From the NCBI GenBank assembly GCA_020638465.1, contig JACKIM010000002.1, positions 1,054,001 through 1,118,000 on the forward strand: a stretch of 64,000 nucleotides of DNA, in the 5' to 3' direction. The DNA comes from Geminicoccaceae bacterium. Lineage in GTDB: Bacteria; Pseudomonadota; Alphaproteobacteria; Geminicoccales; Geminicoccaceae. Made by a program: the position numbers and the translations under genes. The number at the start of each line of letters is the position of its first letter. Position 1 is the first letter of the stretch. Shown here piece by piece: positions 45,560 to 52,869 of the stretch. Under the pieces are notes generated by a model, which was given only the letters and a program-made list of their open reading frames with translations, was not told the DNA's origin and did no database searches.

Positions 45560-46086
45560 CGGTGGTCGATACGGCGCAGGGCGGCCGCGATCACCGCCAC
45601 CGTTCCCTCGTCCTCGCCGCCGAGCGCGATTCCTTCGTCCCGGATGAGCTCGCGCAGGTTGGCCATCGCCAGCCGATGGGCCTCGCTGGGCGACATCGGA
45701 GACGGTGAAGGGCAGTCGGCGACAATGGCTTCGAGCACATCGAGTTCCACCCGTTCGAGCCGGATCTCCAGCTCCAGCACTTCCTCGCGCAGAGCATCGA
45801 CGCGTTCATGTTCGTCCTCGCCCAGAGGTGCATGATCGCGGATATGTCGACGGGCCTCGCGCAACGGCCGCATGACCCGTGTCTGCCAGGAGCCGACCCG
45901 CGCCCGTGCTGTCCGGCGCTGCGCATCGTCAAGCCGATGATGGCATTCATGCCCGACCCACAGGCCCCAGAGCAGCAGATCGACATCGAGGCCATGACGA
46001 TCCTGCAGGGCGATCAATCCCCGGGCAATGCCGGGCTTGCCGTAGAAGGTGATGACGAAGGGCCAAAGCGGCTGGGGATCACTCAT
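45556..46086 (-). CDS. TIGR02444-family (DUF2390) protein
   Basis: 176-residue protein of the TIGR02444 family of unknown function. The family beginning is clear: LWPFVITFYGKPGIARGLIALQDRHGLDVDLLLWGLWVG, then RRTARARVGSWQTRVMRPLREARR. The rest is helical and charged (VDALREEVLELEIRLERVELDVLEA). The start at 46086 overlaps the ubiX end by eight bases, so the two are coupled. The association of this family with ubiquinone or electron-transport genes is not proven; I only note the linkage here. Confidence 0.8.
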   Translation of the reverse strand: MSDPQPLWPFVITFYGKPGIARGLIALQDRHGLDVDLLLWGLWVGHECHHRLDDAQRRTARARVGSWQTRVMRPLREARRHIRDHAPLGEDEHERVDALREEVLELEIRLERVELDVLEAIVADCPSPSPMSPSEAHRLAMANLRELIRDEGIALGGEDEGTVAVIAAALRRIDHR

Positions 46087-46744
46087 GGTTTCGTTCACTT
46101 CCGCACGTCTGTTGTCCGCCTTGCACCTTCGGGTCCGCGCAGCCTGCTGCTGCGGATCGCTCTCCGATGGCCGGAACGCCGCCGTCTTCGCCCCATCGCG
46201 GTGCTGCATCCGATTCGATGCCGAACTGGTCGAGCATGCGCATGCAGCTCTGATCGACCATCTCCGCCAAAGTCTGCGGCCGGTGGTAGAAGGCCGGCAC
46301 GGGTGGAAAGATGATGGCACCCAGTCGTGCCAGCCGCGTCAGCGTTTCCAGATGACCCGCATGGAGCGGCGTTTCGCGAATGGCGACCAGAAGCCGCCGC
46401 CGCTCCTTGAGCATCACGTCAGCGGCACGGGCGATGAGATCGTCGGTGATCCCGGATGCAATGGCCGAGGCGGCGCGCACTGAGCACGGAGCAACGATCA
46501 TTCCTTCGCTGCGGAACGAGCCGGACGAGATCGGGGCACCGGGATTGTTCGCGGCATGCACGCGGTGCGCCAGCTTCGCGACGTCGCCGGCACCCATGTC
46601 ACATTCCGCCGCCAGCGTCAGGAACGCCGCCCGGCTGACTACCAGATGCGTCTCGATCCCGCCCAGCTCGCGCAGGATCTGCAACAGGCGGACACCGTAG
46701 ATGGCACCACTGGCACCCGTGATCGCCAAAACCAGGCGGCGCAT
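46079..46744 (-). CDS. ubiX: Flavin prenyltransferase UbiX
   Basis: 221-residue flavoprotein that makes the prenylated FMN cofactor for UbiD-type decarboxylases in ubiquinone synthesis. The FMN-binding start MRRLVLAITGASGAIYGVRLLQ is standard; SGSFRSEGMIVAPCSVRAASAIASG and VAIRETPLHAGHLETLTRLARLGAIIFPPVPAFYHRPQ are diagnostic. The C-terminal ~25 residues after DQFGIESDAAPRW are a non-conserved extension. The start at 46744 has GGGAGAAC just upstream; a longer frame to 46816 is not used. No ubiD lies in the window. Confidence 0.93.
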   Translation of the reverse strand: MRRLVLAITGASGAIYGVRLLQILRELGGIETHLVVSRAAFLTLAAECDMGAGDVAKLAHRVHAANNPGAPISSGSFRSEGMIVAPCSVRAASAIASGITDDLIARAADVMLKERRRLLVAIRETPLHAGHLETLTRLARLGAIIFPPVPAFYHRPQTLAEMVDQSCMRMLDQFGIESDAAPRWGEDGGVPAIGERSAAAGCADPKVQGGQQTCGSERNHE

Positions 46745-47053
46745 CCGTTCTCCCGTGTTCGGTCGGTTTCGCCGCGCATTTGAGCAAGTTGCGCGGTAAA
46801 TGACCAGCGTCAGCATGTCTCACGAAAAGGTGAAAAATCGACACATCGTCCGCCGTCCGGCATGGCTGGCCGGCGCGATGGAACCGACCGATGACCGTCG
46901 GCTCCTGGAGGAGGAACGCTTCCGTCGGGTGTCGACCTCCCCGGGCTGGCGGCGACAGAAGGCGCCGGACGCGGGAAATGTGCGGGCGCGCCGCCCGGTC
47001 AGTTCCGACAGGCTGTATTCACGGGCCGCGGTGGCATCGCGGTCCCGGACGGA
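46745..47053. other. 309-base region between ubiX and the 47054 gene
   Basis: No supported gene. A plus-strand open frame over 46800-47156 is rich in Arg and Ser, overlaps the better 47054 gene and looks like chance. The ubiX promoter should be near its right-hand side; no motif recognised. Confidence 0.3.
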
Positions 47054-47353
47054 TCACCGGATCTTCGAGACGCGGCGCCGGTCATCGAGTGCCTCCGATC
47101 CGGGGCTCCACTCGAAGACGATGCGGGCGGCGGCATTGTTCAGCCTGGGACTGTAGATTTCCTTGACGATCCGGACGCCCCTGATGTGCCGGAAGGCGTT
47201 GCTGCGCGCACCGCTATCGGCAACCAGGCTGGCCTGCTCGAAGGCATCCCGCCGGTCCGTGGTGATGCTGTCGATGGTCCATCGGTCGCTGTGGAGCAGA
47301 TGGATCTCGAAATAGATTTCGAAGGAGGGCAAGCCCTGAGATTCGATCATCAT
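47054..47353 (-). CDS. Small hypothetical protein (conserved-looking, about 99 residues)
   Basis: About 99 residues from ATG at 47353: MMIESQGLPSFEIYFEIHLL followed by SDRWTIDSITTDRRDAFEQASLV and GVRIVKEIYSPRLNNAAARIVFEWS. The pattern of a short beta strand, a 'xxRW.id.itddr..A...A' helix and 'gVRiveE.y' strand resembles small alphaproteobacterial domains that I have seen beside sensory or respiratory genes, but I cannot name a family. A longer frame to 47458 exists, with no better start. No clear ribosome-binding site. Confidence 0.55.
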   Translation of the reverse strand: MMIESQGLPSFEIYFEIHLLHSDRWTIDSITTDRRDAFEQASLVADSGARSNAFRHIRGVRIVKEIYSPRLNNAAARIVFEWSPGSEALDDRRRVSKIR

Positions 47354-47689
47354 CCGCAAGTGGTCCAGATAAGTGGAATTGTGCCAGCCAAAACGTTTCG
47401 ACAGATTATCTATAGAGAAGTTCCTAAGATCAGGTTGACGAAGATCTGCGGCAAGCATCGGAAACCGATGGAGAAATGGCGGCAGCCATTGGAATTGCCA
47501 GATAGATTTTCACGGTTATTTTGCTGTCTAAACCAAAGTTATAGAAACCTGAACAACGGTTGGGAACTCTCCCGGCTCCACCGTGGGTGTGATGGACCAC
47601 CGTGAAATCCAGGCGGTAGGAGTGGCGTCGCGAGCCAGATGGCCGCATCACCACCAACCCTTCGAACTCACCCGTGGAGAAAACAGAAA
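47354..47689. other. 336-base region upstream of the PepSY gene
   Basis: AT-richer than its surroundings in places (around 47500-47550). Carries the upstream regions of two divergent genes (47353 minus, 47690 plus). I see no clear gene or named regulatory motif in it. Confidence 0.3.
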
Positions 47690-47947
47690 ATGCGCAAGAT
47701 GATTGCCGTCACCGCCATTGCCGCCGCCCTACTCGTTCAGGCCACCGGCGCCTTTGCCTCCGGTGTCGAGCTCACCGATCAGGCCAAGGATGCCATCCGG
47801 GCGAAGCTGACCGAACAGGGCTACGAGGTCGGCAAGATCAAGGTCGAGGATGGCATGTACGAAGCCTATGCGAAGAAGGATGGCAAGAAGCTCGAGGTCC
47901 TTCTCGACGAGAACTACGAAATCGTCCGCACGCAGGACGGCGACTGA
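47690..47947 (+). CDS. Small secreted PepSY-domain protein
   Basis: 85-residue exported protein. Signal peptide MRKMIAVTAIAAALLVQATGAFA, then a single PepSY-type domain (DQAKDAIRAKLTEQGYEVGKIKVEDGMYEAYAKKDGKKLEVLLDENYEIVRTQ). PepSY domains often inhibit peptidases or act in redox/iron-related membrane systems. ATG at 47690 has GGAG upstream. It precedes a cytochrome b561 gene and a membrane LuxR-type regulator. Confidence 0.85.
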   Translation: MRKMIAVTAIAAALLVQATGAFASGVELTDQAKDAIRAKLTEQGYEVGKIKVEDGMYEAYAKKDGKKLEVLLDENYEIVRTQDGD

Positions 47948-47954
47948 CGTAACC

Positions 47955-47986
47955 GCCGGGGCAGCACCATCGTGGGCTGCCCCGGC
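47955..47986 (+). other. 11-bp perfect hairpin between the PepSY and cytochrome b genes
   Basis: GCCGGGGCAGC (47955-47965) pairs with GCTGCCCCGGC (47976-47986), ten-base loop, no U tract. Seven bases after the PepSY stop. It may stabilise the short upstream mRNA or cause partial termination, which would let the secreted protein be made in excess. Confidence 0.5.
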
Positions 47987-48122
47987 AGTTCCTTCGGGAG
48001 ACCGGACCCGGTCGATCCCGATCGGGATCCATCCATGTCTCACTGCCCAATTCCGCTGCGCTTTTCCGCCAGCGCCCACGGTTCGACCCGGGTGGAAAGC
48101 GCAGACCGAGAGGTATGCCATC

Positions 48123-48653
48123 ATGAGGAAACTCAGGGTCTGGGACCCGTTCGTCCGCATCTTTCACTGGTCGCTGGTCGCGATGTTTACGGCCAACGCC
48201 CTGTTCACCGATGGGGAGCACCACCTCCACCGTTGGATCGGCTATGGTGTGGTGGCACTGGTCGTCGCACGTGTGCTATGGGGTTTTGCAGGCACCACCC
48301 ATGCGCGCTTTTCCAGCTTTCCACCCAGTATTTCCGGTGCCATCGGGCAGCTTTGCGACATGTTCACCGGCCGCACGCCCCTTCACGAAGGACACACGCC
48401 GCTTGGTGCCTGGATGATCTACAACCTGCTATTGACCATGCTGGTGATCGGCCTGTCGGGCTACTTGATGACGACCGACATGTTCTGGGGTGTCGAATGG
48501 CCGGAAGAGGTCCACGAGGCTGCCGTGACCTGGGCCGAGATCTGTGTGGTGCTGCATATCGCCGCGGTGGCCTTCGAGAGTTTCCGCACCCACATCAACC
48601 TGCCGAGAGCCATGATCACGGGATACAAGCACATCCCGGAGAACGGAGACTGA
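48123..48653 (+). CDS. Cytochrome b561-type membrane protein
   Basis: 176-residue integral membrane cytochrome b of the prokaryotic b561 / Ni-hydrogenase cytochrome b family. The N-terminus MRKLRVWDPFVRIFHWSLV has the conserved F-HW His; further candidate haem ligands are in GEHHLHRWIGY, and a later His is in CVVLHIAAVAFES. Four membrane helices are expected. It would pass electrons between quinone or an external donor and haem. It follows a PepSY protein and is followed eight bases later by a membrane regulator, so a common redox function is likely. Confidence 0.88.
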   Translation: MRKLRVWDPFVRIFHWSLVAMFTANALFTDGEHHLHRWIGYGVVALVVARVLWGFAGTTHARFSSFPPSISGAIGQLCDMFTGRTPLHEGHTPLGAWMIYNLLLTMLVIGLSGYLMTTDMFWGVEWPEEVHEAAVTWAEICVVLHIAAVAFESFRTHINLPRAMITGYKHIPENGD

Positions 48654-48660
48654 ACCCGTC

Positions 48661-49263
48661 TTGGAACCTCCTGCACGAACTGCCGAATCGCGCCTGTCCC
48701 TGTTCCTCGCCGTCCTCATCGTCGTGCAGGTGTTCTGTGCGCTGTTCTTCGTGGGCGATGCCTTCACCGACTATCGGGAGGAAGGCGTTTTCGCCCGGCT
48801 CGACTGGCACCTGACCATCGAGTGGCTGGCTGCGATCTCGATGTGCGCGGCCGTTGCCGTCGAAGTGCGTCTGCTGATCTGGCTGATGCGCCGCAAGGCC
48901 CATCTCGAACGCAGCGTCTCGGTTGCCGCAGCTGCCGTCCATGATGTCATCGACGCTCATTTCGACAGTTGGGGGTTGACGCCATCCGAGCAGGATATCG
49001 CCACTTTCCTCGTCAAGGGCTGCACCATCACCGAGATCGCGGCCCTGCGCGGCAATGCCGAGGGGACAATCAAGTCGCACCTCAATTCCATCTACCGCAA
49101 ATCGGGTACAAGGGGACGCGGCGACCTGTTGAGCCATGTTCTCGAAACCCTGATGTGTTCGCCAGACGACAGCGGCAGGAGCACGATCACGATCTCATCC
49201 CGCGAGCCCGAAAGTGTCATGGCGGACACCGGAGCCCGCGAGAATGCCGGGCCGGTTCAGTAG
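48661..49263 (+). CDS. Membrane-anchored LuxR-type transcriptional regulator
   Basis: 200-residue protein joining two transmembrane helices (residues ~11-33 and ~54-77) to a C-terminal LuxR-type helix-turn-helix: LTPSEQDIATFLVKGCTITE with EGTIKSHLNSIYRKSGTRGRGDLLSHV. A short periplasmic loop lies between the helices, then a coiled segment (RRKAHLERSVSVAAAAVHDV). It starts with TTG eight bases after the cytochrome b stop. No receiver domain or phosphorylation site is seen; regulation by the membrane or redox partner is inferred. It overlaps the convergent nucleoside hydrolase by seven bases. Confidence 0.85.
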   Translation: MEPPARTAESRLSLFLAVLIVVQVFCALFFVGDAFTDYREEGVFARLDWHLTIEWLAAISMCAAVAVEVRLLIWLMRRKAHLERSVSVAAAAVHDVIDAHFDSWGLTPSEQDIATFLVKGCTITEIAALRGNAEGTIKSHLNSIYRKSGTRGRGDLLSHVLETLMCSPDDSGRSTITISSREPESVMADTGARENAGPVQ

Positions 49264-50198
49264 CTGGCCAGCGTACGGGTCAGCAGCGCGAAGAAGCCGT
49301 CATGGTCGACGTCGCACATGACCCTGGCATTCTTCGGCCGATCGATTGCCGATTGCCACCAGTCGACGATCGATCGGCCGGTGCTGGTTTCCGATTCGGT
49401 CTCTATCTGCACGTGACAGTCCCGGCCATCGAACAGTTCCGGTTGCAGCAACCACGCAATGACACAAGGATCATGAAGGGGACCACCATCACTTCGATAA
49501 CGTTCCCGATCGTAGCGGTTATAGAATTCGAGCATTCCGAACGCGGCCTCGGCCTGTCGGTTGCCAACCGCTCTCACCGCTTGCAGCCGGTCGTCGGTGA
49601 CCAGCACCTTGTGGGTGACGTCGAGACCGAACATGGTGATCGGCACGCCGAACTCGAACACGATACGGGCCGCATGCGGATCCACATGAAAGTTGAACTC
49701 GGCGGAAGGCGTCACATTGCCGAGGCCCATCGCCCCTCCCATGAGGACAATCTGCCGGGTGCGTGCAAGCACTCCGGGCTCCTTGACCATGCCCAGGGCG
49801 ATATTGGTGAGCGGGCCCATCGGGCAGAGCGTGACCGTCCCCTCGGGCTCGCGCCGCAGGATATCGATGATGGCGTCGACTGCGTGGCCCGGAGCCAGCG
49901 CCTGGCTCGGATCGGGCAGCCCGCAACCGTCGAGGCCGGTCGCACCGTGGACATTTTCGGCCGTCGCCAGGCTGCGCAGAAGCGGCCGGCTGCAGCCGGC
50001 ATGGACGGGAACGTCGCTGCGGCGGGCCAGTTCGGTGATACGGAGGGCATTGCGTTCGGTGAGTTGCAACGGGACATTGCCGGCGACGGCTGTCACCGCA
50101 AGCACCTCGATCTCGTCCGGCGAGCCGAAGGCCATGAGCAGCGCAATGGCATCGTCCTGCCCCGGATCGCAGTCGATGATGATCTTCGTCTTGCCCAT
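49257..50198 (-). CDS. Nucleoside hydrolase (IU-NH family)
   Basis: 313-residue inosine/uridine-preferring nucleoside hydrolase. The Asp cluster IIIDCDPGQDDA (D11, D15, D16) binds the catalytic Ca2+, and VTLCPMGPLTNIAL, VLMGGAMGLGNVTPSAEFNFHVDPHAA and LHDPCVIAWLL complete the family set. It splits ribonucleosides into base and ribose for salvage. No purine/pyrimidine transporter is near. Overlaps the end of the membrane LuxR gene. Confidence 0.92.
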   Translation of the reverse strand: MGKTKIIIDCDPGQDDAIALLMAFGSPDEIEVLAVTAVAGNVPLQLTERNALRITELARRSDVPVHAGCSRPLLRSLATAENVHGATGLDGCGLPDPSQALAPGHAVDAIIDILRREPEGTVTLCPMGPLTNIALGMVKEPGVLARTRQIVLMGGAMGLGNVTPSAEFNFHVDPHAARIVFEFGVPITMFGLDVTHKVLVTDDRLQAVRAVGNRQAEAAFGMLEFYNRYDRERYRSDGGPLHDPCVIAWLLQPELFDGRDCHVQIETESETSTGRSIVDWWQSAIDRPKNARVMCDVDHDGFFALLTRTLASY

Positions 50199-50208
50199 GG
50201 TCGCGTCC

Positions 50209-51426
50209 TCAACCCGATGTCAGTTTGAACTCGATGCGGCGGTTGCGCCTGTAGGCGATTTCGTCGTCGGCCGGATCCAGCGGCTGGAACTCGCCGAACC
50301 CGGCGGCGGCCAGCCTTTTCGGATCGATACCGTCACGGATGAGGAATTGCACGACTGAAATGGCACGTGCAGTCGAAAGTTCCCAGTTCGAGGCGAACGG
50401 ACTTCCGGTGCCGACGGGAATCCTGTCGGTGTGTCCGTCCACCCTGAGAATCCAGTCGAGATCGGGGGGTATCGTGGCGGCGACCTCCCTGAGCGTGGTG
50501 GCCAACTGGCGCAGTTCGGCCTGCCCCGCGGGATCGATCCGTGCCGACCCGGAAGCGAACAGCACTTCCGACTGAAACACGAAGCGGTCGCCTACCACAC
50601 GGAATTCCGGGCGATTCCCCAGCGCTGCCTTGAGTTTTCCGAAGAACTCCGAGCGATAGGTGGACAATTCCTCGACCCTGGCCCGAAGGGCCTCGTCGAG
50701 CTGGCCGCCAAGATCGTCGATCCGGGTCTGCTGCTCGCGTACGGTATCATCGGACTGCTCCAGGAGATCGCTCACCGACGCGAGCTGCGCGGTCAGCTTC
50801 GCGAGCTGGTCCCGGAGCCGTACCACCTCCTCCTCGGCAACGCCCAGCGCCGCGCTGCGTTCATCGAGCTGCCTGTCCCGGGTATTCCGCTCCTGCCCGC
50901 TCCTGCGCCGCAGTTCCGCCAGTTTGACCGCGAACGACGTACGGGCAGCGCGCTCGGCTGCAAGGCGCCGTTCGAGTTCGTCCTTGTCCTGCCGGCTCGC
51001 CGCAATCATGTCCGCAAGGTCGGTGATCCGACCTTGAAGATCGGATACGAGGCTGGCGCTCTTGTCGGCAATGCTCGCGAGTTCGGCCCGCTCGGCGTCG
51101 AGATCCTCGACCCTCGCTCCGAGGTTGGCCGCACGCTGACGCTCCGCTTCCGCCGAAGCTTGCGAACCTTCGATGCGGCTGGCAGCTTTCTCGACCTGTC
51201 TTTCGAGATGGTTCAAGGCGTCGTTGCGCCGGTTCTCGGCGGCCGCAATGGCATCGATCCGCTCGCGCATGCGCGCGACCAGCGCCTCGACATCGTCAAC
51301 TGCCGGTATGCCGGCACCGGCTGCGGACGGCAGCGTCGCATCGGCCCCTTCCTGCTGCGCCATGAGAGGCAAGGCGAAGGATTGGGCGGTCAGCAGCATG
51401 CCGGCGATCAGGAACCGGGTTCGCAT
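50209..51426 (-). CDS. Exported coiled-coil protein with C-terminal OmpA/MotB peptidoglycan-binding domain
   Basis: 405-residue protein. A signal peptide (MRTRFLIAGMLLTAQSFALPLMAQ) leads to a long Ala/Glu/Arg/Leu-rich coiled coil (residues ~45-260) and an OmpA-type domain with SEVLFASGSARIDPAGQAEL, ILRVDGHTDRIPVG, NWELSTARAISVVQFLI and the RRNRRIEFKL ending. These motifs bind diaminopimelate in peptidoglycan. Such proteins are a typical alphaproteobacterial form, probably tethering the envelope. It lies 10 bases after the nucleoside hydrolase start on the same strand. Confidence 0.87.
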   Translation of the reverse strand: MRTRFLIAGMLLTAQSFALPLMAQQEGADATLPSAAGAGIPAVDDVEALVARMRERIDAIAAAENRRNDALNHLERQVEKAASRIEGSQASAEAERQRAANLGARVEDLDAERAELASIADKSASLVSDLQGRITDLADMIAASRQDKDELERRLAAERAARTSFAVKLAELRRRSGQERNTRDRQLDERSAALGVAEEEVVRLRDQLAKLTAQLASVSDLLEQSDDTVREQQTRIDDLGGQLDEALRARVEELSTYRSEFFGKLKAALGNRPEFRVVGDRFVFQSEVLFASGSARIDPAGQAELRQLATTLREVAATIPPDLDWILRVDGHTDRIPVGTGSPFASNWELSTARAISVVQFLIRDGIDPKRLAAAGFGEFQPLDPADDEIAYRRNRRIEFKLTSG

Positions 51427-51512
51427 GGCAGTCCCCTTTTGACCTGGCCATGCGCGAGTTTAGATCCGGTTGCATCTCAAACCAATCGTTTCGGAGCACA
51501 AAATCTCCACTA

Positions 51513-51522
51513 AACAATTGTT
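51513..51522. other. Short palindrome AACAATTGTT upstream of the OmpA-domain gene
   Basis: Ten-base palindrome in an AT-rich patch (TATATA follows) about 90 bases before the OmpA-domain gene, likely part of its promoter region. Function not recognised. Confidence 0.25.
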
Positions 51523-51584
51523 ATATATAGAAACGCCATGAAACAATCAGCCGCAGTGCCGAACCTGCTCGGGTCCCGCGGAAA

Positions 51585-52670
51585 TCATGAAGCCACAGAC
51601 ATTGGCCGGCTGTCGACTTCTTCGAGCGCGACGCGATTGCGCCCTTCGTCCTTGGCCCGGTAGAGCGCCTGATCGGCCCGCTGGAACAGGCTTTCGGCAG
51701 TGTCTCCGGGCCTGAAGCAGCTGATGCCGATCGACAGGGTGATGACGCCGAGATCCCGTTCCGAGCGGCGCAGCACGATGCGGCTCGTGGCAATGTCCCC
51801 GCAGATCCGTTCGGCCATCTTGCGCGCTTCGTCGCACCGGGTCCGCGGCAGGATGACGACGAATTCCTCTCCGCCATAACGGGTTACGGTGTCGCCTTCG
51901 TTGACGGTGGCCTTGAGCTTGCCCGCCACCAACCGCAGCACCACGTCGCCGACCTGGTGACCGTGCAGGTCGTTGAACGTCTTGAAATGATCGATGTCGG
52001 CCACCAGAAGTGCCAGATCGCCCCCCTCCTCGGATACGGCCGTCACTTCCTTGCGAATTGTCTCGTCGAACAATTTTCGGTTGCCCAGACCTGTAAGCTG
52101 GTCAGCATAGGCTGCACGGCGCATCGACACCAGATCATTGCGCAGCATCTCGATCTCCTGACTGCTGCGATCGAGGTGATCCTTCAGGAACATCGCATGT
52201 TCCTGCATCATGTCGGTACGCTGCTGGAGGTCGACGACCAATCTGACCAGCTTTTCCGGCGCAATTTCCGGATCGAGTTCGCTGCTGGCCGAGCTCAATG
52301 CGTCACAGAACTCGACGGCACCATCGCTGGTAGCCTGAACCTTGCTGCCGATCACCTCGATGATATCCTGAATGCGCACCGCCGACTGGGAGACCAGCCT
52401 CGACTGTTCCTGTGCGCCGAAGAAGCGTTCGTAGACCTCCTGACAACGGCGGTGACCGAAATCGTCGCAATTGGCTTCGAGCTGCCGGATGAGGCGGCTC
52501 AACGCAGGGTTCGAACCCGTGAAAAAGGTATACCAGATGACATAATTCTGGGGCGTCGGTGGTATCTTCCACTTGCGGAGATACTCAAAGACGTTTTCCG
52601 CGATCATCAGGCTGTGGTCGAAATCGAAACTCCAGTCCATGCTTGCATCGCTTTCCGAGACAATCATCAT
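51585..52670 (-). CDS. Diguanylate cyclase (GGDEF domain, GGEEF active site)
   Basis: 361-residue diguanylate cyclase. The C-terminal GGDEF domain carries the A-site GGEEF (266-270) in RYGGEEFVVILPRT, plus DQLTGLGNRKLFDE and DIDHFKTFNDLHGHQVGD. No RxxD I-site five residues before it (the residues are NEGDTVTRYGG), so product inhibition may be weak or absent. The N-terminal part (~180 residues) is soluble and helical, starting MDWSFDFDHSLMIAENVFEYLRKW; similar N-termini are known in alphaproteobacterial cyclases but have no named ligand. It makes c-di-GMP from two GTP. Confidence 0.92.
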   Translation of the reverse strand: MMIVSESDASMDWSFDFDHSLMIAENVFEYLRKWKIPPTPQNYVIWYTFFTGSNPALSRLIRQLEANCDDFGHRRCQEVYERFFGAQEQSRLVSQSAVRIQDIIEVIGSKVQATSDGAVEFCDALSSASSELDPEIAPEKLVRLVVDLQQRTDMMQEHAMFLKDHLDRSSQEIEMLRNDLVSMRRAAYADQLTGLGNRKLFDETIRKEVTAVSEEGGDLALLVADIDHFKTFNDLHGHQVGDVVLRLVAGKLKATVNEGDTVTRYGGEEFVVILPRTRCDEARKMAERICGDIATSRIVLRRSERDLGVITLSIGISCFRPGDTAESLFQRADQALYRAKDEGRNRVALEEVDSRPMSVAS

Positions 52671-52869
52671 TGTTATCCAATTGGAGATATCATAGCCCCC
52701 ATAAACTTAACCGGGGATGAATCCGGCGCCGTTCCCGAACGGCCGGACGAATCGCCTGCGGGGTTGCAAAGATTGCCATTCGCGCCATACCACTCCCACC
52801 ATCTGCTTCCTGCGTGAGGGTCGCATCCGCCACGCCCTTCCCCTGACACCGGCTGTTCGAAAAAGGACG

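Noticed and set aside
46800..47156. 118-codon plus-strand frame upstream of ubiX
   Set aside because: Arg/Ser-rich, overlaps the more convincing minus-strand gene at 47054, no ribosome-binding site.
52500..52525. GGGTTCGAACCC resembling a tRNA T-arm
   Set aside because: It lies inside the cyclase coding frame and there is no acceptor stem, D-arm or anticodon arm around it.
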